Positions 55,840 through 64,000 of a stretch of DNA of 64,000 bases are shown here, in pieces. Numbering within the stretch: position 1 is the first letter of the stretch; every line of letters begins with the position of its first letter. This stretch comes from Pegoplata infirma (taxonomy: Eukaryota; Arthropoda; Insecta; Diptera; Anthomyiidae). The DNA is taken from assembly GCA_963921195.1 (NCBI GenBank), contig OY992537.1:80334535-80398534 (forward strand). The letters run 5' to 3'. The position numbers were made by a program, and so were the translations under genes. Under the pieces are notes generated by a model. That model did not search any database, had not been told where the DNA came from, and saw only the letters and a list, made by a program, of their open reading frames with translations.

Positions 55840-58240
55840 TACTATCGGACCCGACAGACGTTGTCCTGTCCAAAATTCAATATATTGGCTTATGATAGTT
55901 ATGTGGATTTGTGATTGAGTTAAGACTTGAAATCACAATGAATCTTAGCCCGCTGTTCCAAAAAAAAGTAATTCACATAAAAAATGTGAAAATTAAAGTT
56001 TCTGAGTTTTTTTTTTTGGTGTTCTAGATTTCACATCCGAATTTCTTTTTCGTTTTGTTTCACATAAATAAAATTTAGTGAAAGTAAAACGAATGCACTT
56101 TTTTCCTTATAATTTTTTAAATTTTAAATATCTGATTTCAACTTTGAATGAAAACGTGATCAACAAAACACTAAACTTGATTTTGTGTGATTCGGAAATT
56201 TTCATGTGAATTGAAAAGTTGTGAAAGACAGAACAGAGGCCTTAAACGGGTTTGTTTAAATTTCGATTTGTCTCATACATATGATGTGTACTCTGAATAT
56301 CTCGGAACTAATGGCCATTCCAACGATTATTAACTTCTATGTTCACTATAAGAATTGTTGATCTTACATTGTCAGAACTTGATTGGTAACGATACAGTGG
56401 ATACCCGTCACTTTCGGTAATTTTTTCTGCTGCTAATGCTGAAAACCCCTGAAACATTTGCCGTCGACCTTTCGGGGAGAATTGATATTTAACGAACCAC
56501 AGGGTCCATGCACCCTAGTCTTAACAACAACTTTAAACCAGCCATCTTCTAAATCGGGAATTTCCTAATAATGGTATTTTTGTAAAATGTATGAATTTAA
56601 AAGTACAACAATACGCATATCCATTGTTCGTATCATGAGTTAGTTACGGTTTTGAGTTCATACAAAAAAACTCATACGCAACAATTTTAGTTTTTCGAAT
56701 TTTCCAGTTTTCCGAGAAATTTTTTAAAATTTTTCGGTTGTTAATATAATTAAATAATTAGCAAAACCGGTTCAGTTGTTAGTAGTATATTCCCAAAAAA
56801 GGGCATAAAAACTTTCGTGGTTAGTTACACTTGTACATAACATTATACGAAAATTTGGAATCATTTTTACCCGGATTTAGCGGAATCAAAAAAGAAGTAA
56901 AATTTTTTTTATATATAGCGAATTAGGGTAAATAAGAACATTAGATATATCAAAAAAAGTAGGCGTGGGCTATGTTTCTTACCGTAAAAACATTGAGATT
57001 ATTTCGAACATTGAAAAAATTATTATCCAAATTAGCCCAGCCGTTCTCAAGTGTTGCGATTTTAGATGTATTGAAAAAAGTGAGCGTACAAATGGGCTTG
57101 AAAACCTTGTGTAGACTATTACAAACATTCTTCTTCTTTTATTTGGGTGTAAAATTTTACTTTTGTAAAAACCTTTGATGGACTATGACAAACATTTAAC
57201 AAAAATTAACCAAATCGGTCAAGCCGTCCAACGATTTTAGATATATCAAAAAAAGTGGGTGTGAACAATTTTCCTTTCCGTTAAAAAGAAAAGAATAGAT
57301 TAGATTAGATTACAGAGGTCCTATGCACTGCGACCAGAAAGATCTATTGTGCAGCCTAAAAAGGGTGCCCTAAATATTCAGGCTTCTAATAAAGCCGAGA
57401 ATCCTATTTGGCACAGAGAGTTCCACACGTCGGTCGGAGATATTAAGTGTCCCCCTGGATGTTGAAGTCTTCTACCAGTCAGTCTTGGGCATGTACAAAG
57501 TATATTTTCTGCTGTCTCCTCCTCTATCTCGCAGAATCTGCTCGTGTCCGTGTCAGATAGATTTTTCTTTCTAAGTTGGAAACTTAGGTTACAATGTCCA
57601 GTTAGATAGGACGTTAGGATTCGAAGATCCTTTTTGTCTAAAGACAGTAATCGTTTAGATACGGTGTTGGATGGAGTTATGAATCTTTTTGCCTCATGTC
57701 TCGGAATCCAATCGAGTGACAGGTCGGTTTGTCGTCCTAGTTCGTTAAGTGACTCAATACAGCTCATTACCAGTCCGGATGTCACCTCATAAGCTATAAG
57801 AGCTTTCAGTGCAGCCTGACTGTCAGACATTATGAATATATGGGAACCATTTGTGGTCAGTTTTTATTTTCGTAAAAATCTAAGATTGACTATGACGAAC
57901 GTTAAAAAAAAATAGCCAAATCGGTCAAGCCGTTTTTCGATGTTTAATAACTCTAAAAAAGTGGGCGTGGTCAATTTTTCTTTCCGTTAAAACCTTAGTT
58001 AAATTATAACAAACATTTAGAAAAAAATATACAAATCGGTCCAGCAGTTCTCAGTTGAAGCGATTACCAACGAGCGACATTTGGTTTTTATTTATAAAAA
58101 CTGGTTTTTATATATGGACTATAACGAACATTAAAAAAATAATAAGCCAAATCGTTCCAGTCGTACTCAAGTGATGCTTTTACGAACGAACGACATTTGA
58201 TTTTTATTTATATAGAAGATTGGAAAATTGTGCTTCACCA
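55840..58240 (+). mobile_element. Long repeat with tandem CAAATCGGTC-AGCCGTTCTC units
   Basis: The left side has GGACCCGACAGACGTTGTCC. From about 56930 to 58220, units of roughly 110-130 bp each carry GACTAT-AC-AACATT, CCAAATCGGTC-AGCCGT, TTTAGATATAT-AAAAAAAGTG and GGCGTGG. It ends GACATTTGATTTTTATTTAT. The arrangement is that of a high-copy insect transposon remnant whose class I cannot name. It is interrupted by a LINE fragment at about 57300-57840. Confidence 0.55.
57300..57840 (-). pseudogene. 5'-truncated LINE fragment (RNase H remnant and C-terminus)
   Basis: A minus-strand frame (57378-57830) reads MSDSQAALKALIAYEVTSGL, CIESLNELGRQTDLSLDWIP, RHEAKR, then LTGHCNLSFQLRK and SDTDTSRFCEIEEETAENIL CTCPRLTGRRL. 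SDSQAALKAL is the RNase H signature and CRFC-EEETAEHILC-CP-L the usual C-terminal motif of I-clade-like LINEs. The piece after W(I/V)P-H lacks about 20 residues that normally carry GNE-AD, an internal deletion. The element's 3' end is a TAATCTAATCTAATCTA tail. Confidence 0.8.
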
Positions 58241-58511
58241 AAACCCTATGAATTAAGTCAAACAAATGTATAAATTTACATCTGACCTAAATGATGTTTA
58301 TAAATATCAGCAAATAAATTTGATGGCGGTTCTTGTCTTAGAATATATTAACCTCCTATCTCCCATTTTAAGGGGTCATATTAGTTAGGTTTCTAAATAT
58401 TCTCTAGAAAGTAACTATAAAGTATGTTAACCCATTAACGACGAATGGGTAGAAATGTACCCAAAAATAGAGCTGTCTTAGAAAAATCCTAGCTATAACC
58501 AGGCGAAGGGT
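58241..58511. other. No gene recognised
   Basis: GTTCTTGTCTTAGAATATAT and CCTCCTATCTCCCATTTTAA resemble 55620-55670, suggesting a low-copy repeat. Nothing else is visible. Confidence 0.35.
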
Positions 58512-59226
58512 CCCAGTTGGAAAATGTGTCACTGAGGAAATTTCCTCAGTGATTCCTTGAGGAAATGTCTTCAGGTTCTGACAAATCATAGGTAATCCTT
58601 GATGACATGTCCTAACATTGTCAGCACGGAAAGTTTGCTTTAAGAGTGTGGACAATTCCTCTAAGACGTCTAAAAGGAAATGTCTTCAGAATAGAAGTAT
58701 ATGAAATTAGAATTTTAAATCTGGGCAACTATTCAATTTTCAAGAAAAAGATGGCAATATTATCGATTTAATTAAAATAAAATCAAAATCTAACAAGTTG
58801 AATAAAAGTATTAAATAGACAAACAATTTTAAAAATAAAGTTTGGAACAAGTGGTAAGGTGTAGGATTAATAAACTGGAGGTTCCAGGTTCAAATCCAGT
58901 TGGGACTAAAAAAGGCGAAAAGTTTTTTCTAAATATGAGAAAGATAATTTATAAAAGAAAATGGATAAAAGTAAAAACTAAAGGAAATACGAAATTTTTT
59001 TGTATTTTCGCATGACCTATGTCAGACATTTCCCCAAAGAAGTCTTAGGTGACATGTCCTCAGAAGGTCAGCCCTGACCACTGCTGACTTTGAGTGAGGA
59101 CATTTTGAAAATTTGTATGAAACTGTCCTCAACCCAGTAAATAGAGATGTCTTGTGGATGTCAGGTGTGACTCTGACATGTCATCGCTCCGTCACTGAGG
59201 AAGGCTCGAGGACGTTGCCAACTGGG
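58512..59226 (+). mobile_element. CCCAGTTGG element with tRNA-like box, copy right of kekkon
   Basis: It starts CCCAGTTGGAAAATGTGTCA and ends GTTGCCAACTGGG, with inverted CCCAGTTGG. Subterminal TCACTGAGGAA occurs at both ends. The middle holds a tRNA-like segment followed by AAAAGGCGAAAAG. No matching target duplication is clear. It is the more complete of two copies. Confidence 0.75.
58845..58908 (+). other. tRNA-like segment (box B GGTTCAAATCC)
   Basis: AACAAGTGGTAAGGTGTAGG is box A-like and CCAGGTTCAAATCCAG (58885-58900) a perfect box B with a T-arm-like hairpin (CTGG / CCAG). The acceptor stem is not convincing, so this is a relic or promoter module, not a tRNA gene. Confidence 0.5.
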
Positions 59227-59554
59227 GTATTGCCAATATTTTTTCATGATTTGATAGAAAAAAGATAAAACTAGTAAAAAAATAGGAGTCAGATCGGAAT
59301 ATGACTTAGGGAAAATTAGCAGTTCAAAAGTCAATAATTTTACAAAGTTTAAAATTTTTGACATAAATGGATCTGGAAAGTTTGTAAAGTGGACTTCCCG
59401 AAAACTATCTTTGTGCATTATAGCATAACATATATCTTAAAAACAAAAATCACCCGGTTTGGTCCACTTCTCTGGGCGGCCGGTTCATCATTAGGCCGAA
59501 AGAATGTTCTGTTATAAATTTCAGCCAAATATATTGATAAATGTGACCTGTATC

Positions 59555-59650
59555 GTGATTTTAACGTTTACATGGACGGACGGACAGACATCGCTAAATC
59601 AACTCAAAAGTGATTCTGAATCAATCGGTATACTTCAAAACTTATAATAT
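59555..59650 (+). repeat. Mini-me-like core fragment
   Basis: TACATGGACGGACGGACAGA and CATCGCTAAATCAACTCAAA are the tract and core. Both flanks of the element are lost. Confidence 0.6.
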
Positions 59651-60080
59651 TTAGGTTTATTGTTACCGTTTTCATACTTTTTTATTTAACAAAAAACATA
59701 TATTTTAGAACACGTTAATGCCTGAGTGGGTAGAAAAATACCCACGCGCCACAGGTTCGTGTACGACTTATAAAAAAAAATAAAAAGTTTCACGTCAATA
59801 TTAATGCCATAGATACTAACTGTGTGCAATTTTATCAAAATCGGACCACGGAATCGGGGTCAGGCATTAATTGGTTAAAAGGGTTACTAAAATTCAGTAA
59901 AATTTACTAAAATTCTGAAAATGTGTGAAGTTGAGAATTGAAAAACTTTTTAATCCCAAAAATTTTTAATAAGCTACAAATTTCTGAATCACACTATGCA
60001 GTTTCTGCATTTAAGCTTCATCAGTGATTCTATATTATTATATTTATATGTTAAACATTTAAAACTGTTAAGAGAATAAT

Positions 60081-60226
60081 CACAATTGGAGCGGGAAGCG
60101 GAAAAACGCAATTGTCCTCATAAAAATAGAATTGAATCTAGTTTGGCGGAAAAACGCGGCAGAATTTTGTTGTCATATGAAACGTATGTGAACAGTTGCG
60201 GAAAAACGCCTCCCGCTCCAATTGTG
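60081..60226. mobile_element. 146-bp MITE with TIR CACAATTGGAGCGGGA
   Basis: The left end CACAATTGGAGCGGGAAGCG and inverted right end CACAATTGGAGCGGGAGGCG match at 19 of 20, and GGAAAAACGC is mirrored further in. The GC content is much higher than the surroundings. The flanks (AT on both sides) are too short to decide the duplication. Confidence 0.75.
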
Positions 60227-60261
60227 ATTGTTCGCTAAGTTGTCTCTATATAGGCGTTTTT

Positions 60262-60335
60262 ATTATATTAGTCTGCTGTGGGATTTGAACCTGAGGTTAT
60301 TAAACAGCACTTTACACTCGTAACAACTATGATTG
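60262..60335 (-). other. tRNA-like segment
   Basis: On the minus strand CAGGTTCAAATCCCAC is a good box B, and the upstream AGTTGTTACGAGTG is a weak box A. It is probably another tRNA-derived remnant. Confidence 0.4.
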
Positions 60336-60359
60336 ACTGATGTCTTAGACCGATAACAA

Positions 60360-61280
60360 AGTGTGTTTAATACACCAAAATTTTGTAAAATTTAATAAAA
60401 TTTAGCGAAATTTACTAAAGTTAATGAAATTTACTAAAATTTAGTGATATTTTCTAAAATTTTGTTAAATGTACTTAAATTTAGTTAATATTTACTTAAA
60501 TTTAATTAAAGTTAACTAAATTTTATCAACTTTGACTAAATTAAACTGTACTTGATTTAATTTTTAAATTTAGCTTAATTTGTTAAATTTAATTTAGATT
60601 TATTAATATTTAGTCAAATTTACAAGAATTTAGTTAAATTTCAATAAATTTTACTAATTTCTAACAAATTAAAGTGAATTGGACTTACTGTATTTAAACA
60701 AAGCCGACTTATTTTTTACAAATTGAGCTCAAATTTGTTTAAATGATAATTTTGTTTATAAATTTAAAAAAAAAGTTGATTAAATTTTAACAAATTTGTC
60801 TGTATAATAACAAATGTAATCCAAATATTAACATTATTGACTGAATTTTTATTACAAATTGACGTAATTTAATAAAATTAAAAAAAAGTTTAATAAATTT
60901 AGCACAACTTAAACAAATTTAGCAAAACTTTTACAATTTTACATCACTTTAACTAAATTTACCAAAATTTTGTACTAAAATTTGACAAAACTTTAGCAAA
61001 TTTGATAAAAATGTAACAAATTTTACAAAATTTTAACAAATTAGCAAAGTGTCAATCACATTTTTACTTAATTTTAAAAAGTAAGCAACACTTGGTTAAA
61101 TTTGCTTAAAATTTCTTCAATTTACTAAAATTTTGTTAAATTTTTTTAAATTTACTAAAATGAATGTCAATTTTTAAAATTTTATAAAAATCTATTAAAA
61201 TTTCTAGAAATTACTAAATTTCAATTCACTAATTTAATAATATTATTTAAATTTAGTACAATTTAATACGGAAATAACCG
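60360..61280. repeat. Degenerate short-period satellite, AATTTACTAAAATTTAG-like
   Basis: For about 900 bp the sequence is variations on TTTA(C/G)TAAAATTTA, TTTAACAAATTT and AATTTAGTTAAATT with an irregular 12-20 bp period. The two outer ends are also related to 59880-59920. Confidence 0.75.
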
Positions 61281-61399
61281 CCATCAAATTTTACTGAAGA
61301 CTTCAGTTAACATTTTTTAGCTCAGAAACAGATTTAAAACATTTTTTTACTTATTTCAAACGCCTTTGAAAAAAATAATTCGTGTTAAGTTTTTTATTA

Positions 61400-61857
61400 T
61401 TGAGAAATATTACTCCAGCTCGAGGTCACGTTTCTTTACTAAGTATAACGATAATATTGTCAAAGTAAAACTTTTCAAGAAACTGTTTATAAAGTTTGTT
61501 TGTTTTAAATTGATTGGTACGATCATTTTGCATTTAAATGGATATGGTACGTTTGGGCAATTCGTTTAAAATTTACAGCTGTATTATATTGTGAATTTAG
61601 TACATAAATTCTCATTATGTCTATTTACATACGAATATAAGACTTTATGTTTTGCCAATAACGATTGTCAATTTGCTAAATACTCTTGACAATGGAATTT
61701 GACGAATTCCGAAACACGTGTCGTTGCAAAATGACCTTACCCATTAATTTAAAACAAACAAACTTTGTAAATAGTTTCTTGTAAAGTGTTACTTTGACAA
61801 TATCATCGTAATAATTAGTAAAGAAACTTCACCTCAAGCTGGAGTAACCTTTCTCAA
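61400..61857 (+). mobile_element. Penelope-like remnant with inverted arms and hammerhead-like motif
   Basis: The left arm TTGAGAAATATTACTCCAGC, CTCGAGGTCA and TTTCTTTACTAAGTATAACG is mirrored at the right (GTAAAGAAACTTCACCTCAA, GCTGGAGTAACCTTTCTCAA). CTTGACAATGGAATTTGACG, AATTCC, GAAACACGTGTCG at 61685-61723 is the ribozyme-like block, with stem II GGAATT/AATTCC. The 67-codon frame at 61366-61569 has no domain. Confidence 0.6.
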
Positions 61858-62775
61858 TAGAATTTATACAAATAATAAATAATTTTTATTAATTTACAAA
61901 TTAAAACAGAAGTTTTTTATTTTTTGTCCCAATCAAGTCACACTCGGTGATCCCAAATTTGTTGTACAGTGTCACCTAATGAATTCCGTAATTAATTTCC
62001 TCATTTTTTCGTAAACTTTTTAAAATTATATTTATTTACACAAAAAGTTTGTCATTTTAACTCAACGCACAGTGGACGGTTTGTATGGAAAAGGCACGCA
62101 TCAAAGCTTTTTGACACCAATAGGAATAAAGTAAATTTTTTTGGATTTAATTAATTCATTTATAAATAATGTTAATCCTTATGATTAAAAAACTTAGCTA
62201 CTGTAACTTAAGTTGTATGTAACAAAATGAGATAAGTATTCATTTAAAACTACTTTAAGTCTGTTGCTGGACATTTTTTTTAAGAAACAGTATTGTTAAC
62301 ATTGTCTATTTCATAAATGTTATTAGAAACTTTCCAACAAGTAAAAGTAAAAAGATATTTTTTTTTAAAACTACAAAAAACGTAACTGAATTTTTTTGTT
62401 CTATATCCGATTGAAGTATTTTCCGTTTCTCTATTTTTTTTTTTTTTACAAAATCCTTGAGTAAATCATGTTATTTTTAAATTAAATAAAAATCTGTTCT
62501 GCGATAATTGAAAAAGTTAGACAAATTTAAACTTTGTTGTTAGAAATGACATGAAGTATTGAAAAAAAAAAATACGAAAAGCGAAGCAAAGGAATAACAA
62601 TATAATAAAAAAGGGGGAAAACTTAACAAAAAAAAAAAAAAACTCAAAGACAGAAAACAAACAAAAAGTTTTTTTTAGGAAACAAAACAATTGTTGTAGC
62701 GATGACAAGGTTAAACAAAGGAAAAAATAAAGTGTAAGGCACAATAAGAGTTGCTTTAAGTTTAAAGAAAAAATA
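61858..62775. other. No gene or recognised repeat
   Basis: AT-rich sequence without domain-bearing frames. Confidence 0.4.
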
Positions 62776-63610
62776 AGCAAGTCAAAAATTTTCATCCGGC
62801 CTTGCCCAATTCATTGATATACTGCACAATGTAAAATAGAAAAATTTGCAAAAAAAAAAATTCAACGGAAAAAATTTTTGGTAAAAAAAATTCCGCGAAA
62901 TTATTTTTTTTTTGTAAAAAATATGTCAGCACTCGGTATCCAATTCTATTACACCGTTCGATAGTTTATATTAAACATGGACCGGATAATATACGTCTGA
63001 ATGTAGAGGTCAAATAGAGTTAAACTGCATTTACAGGTTTCCATTTCGTGATCATGTTTCCTTTTAAAAGGACTTCAAAATTTTAAAGGATTGCATTTTG
63101 TAAAATATTTTTTAAATATTTTTTCTTGTCTTTTAATGTCGATACTGATGGCAAATGAAAGAGGAGGATCTTCGCTAAATTATTATTTTTTTTATTTTAT
63201 CATATCAGGACAAAGATTGTGAATAATATCCTTTCTAAACTTTATCAAAATATTGTTAATAAAATTTTAAATGATGTTGAAGGATAAAGTTTTGAAAAGA
63301 CATTACTTACCTCCTTTTCTACGGATATGTTAAAATAATAAAATTAGATGCGAGTCTTCTCTTTCATTTGCCATCACAAGTAGCATCCTAGGACAAGTAC
63401 ATATAAATAATATTTTACAAAAAAGATCACGAAATGAAAAACTGTAAACGCAGTTTTACTACATTTATTCTCTAGTTTCATACATTAATTTTCCAGTTCT
63501 TGTTTAACTATTTTTTGCTTTTTGTCAAATGGTGTAATCATAGGTCAATCAGTAGCCGATTTGTATTTTTAGGTTAGGTGGAATGTACCAACATTTTGGA
63601 AGCGTCCTTT
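62776..63610 (+). mobile_element. Mini-me-like repeat (CGGCCTTG subtype) with a foldback insertion
   Basis: The left part AAGCAAGTCAAAAATTTTCA, CCGGCCTTGCC and CGGAAAAAATTTTTGGTAAA, and the right part AGGTCAATCAGTAGCC and TTTTTAGGTTAGGTGGAATG, are pieces of the element seen at 44072. About 62945-63520 is extra and self-complementary (TAAACTGCATTTACAG, CATTTCGTGATC versus GATCACGAAATG, CTGTAAACGCAGTTTTA). Confidence 0.55.
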
Positions 63611-64000
63611 AAAATTCGAAGCTTGTTCCTCTACTCAAATTTTTTTTTACTCATAACTTCCTAAAAAAATTTAGATTATTTTTCCAATCCAATCCCAATT
63701 TATCTGAGAAGTACCATCTTACAGTATTGAAAACTTCTCGATTCTAAAAAAATTCTAGCGATGCACAGTGGCCGAAATGGCCAATCTAGCGGCGCTTCAT
63801 TCGGAAATGTATAATAATAAAGACTAATGCTAATTTGCGATTATAAAATTTATAAAGAATTAATTTTTAAACAATATTTATTTATTTTTATGTATTTTGG
63901 GAAATTTATGTGAATATTGGGAGGGTGGTTTGTATGAGGCCTAGAAATTAAAATGGTCCGATTCCGTTAAAATTTAGAGCGATTGTTTATGAATATAAAA
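63611..64000. other. No gene recognised
   Basis: GAATATTGGGAG-GT-GTTTGTATG at 63913-63935 also occurs at 43313-43335, so part of it is repetitive. Nothing else can be supported. Confidence 0.35.

Noticed and set aside
58845..58908. Functional tRNA gene
   Set aside because: Box B is good, but no acceptor stem is visible, and a homologous copy sits at the same place in the inverted element.
61366..61569. 67-codon frame near the right end
   Set aside because: Lies across the arm of a Penelope-like remnant; no domain.

Overview
The window reads as about 64 kb of very AT-rich, repeat-dense nuclear DNA from a higher fly. It holds one convincing host gene. The protein is closest to Drosophila Kekkon-1. 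The interspersed repeats carry the GTCY-tract / core / TA-tract layout known from dipteran mini-me elements. A calyptrate fly such as a blowfly is my best guess; that is inference, not a database match.

The gene lies at 51478-54441 on the + strand. It is an uninterrupted 987-codon frame for a kekkon-family protein: signal peptide, cysteine-flanked leucine-rich repeats, one Ig domain, one membrane helix and a long Gln-rich cytoplasmic tail. An A-rich, T-poor leader precedes it and starts just after a good splice acceptor at 50322-50323, so much of the DNA to the left is probably intron or upstream intergenic sequence. After the TGA stop the same frame stays open for 86 more codons, while the other two frames hold 4 and 10 stops. 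Poly(A) signals follow at once. This candidate stop-codon readthrough extension is the most interesting biological observation here.

Nearly everything else is mobile DNA. (1) Mini-me-like repeats of at least two subfamilies occur at more than a dozen places in both orientations, several with phased poly-T arrays. (2) Foldback elements and MITEs have readable ends: 8-bp target duplications (10853-11888 and 32109-32438, hAT type), TA duplications (1226-1871, 14431-14662, 42547-43308, 43667-44062), a 3-bp TTA duplication (30558-30998), a 5-bp duplication (27903-29505), and a 1.3-kb near-palindrome at 26085-27404. (3) Penelope-like remnants have inverted arms and hammerhead-like motifs; one encodes a GIY-YIG domain. 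(4) There are two LINE 3' fragments with RNase H remnants, a mariner-type transposase relic, and a tRNA-derived SINE inserted in that relic.

Nesting is frequent and lets insertions be ordered, for example SINE into transposase relic, LINE into mini-me, hAT MITE into mini-me, and foldback into a tRNA-box element. Two inverted copies of that last element lie on either side of kekkon. Stretches at about 2.9-4.0, 9.2-10.1, 15.1-15.9, 16.3-17.2, 27.4-27.9, 32.5-33.1, 36.0-37.5, 40.1-42.3, 45.7-46.5 and 61.9-62.8 kb show no gene or repeat that I recognise.
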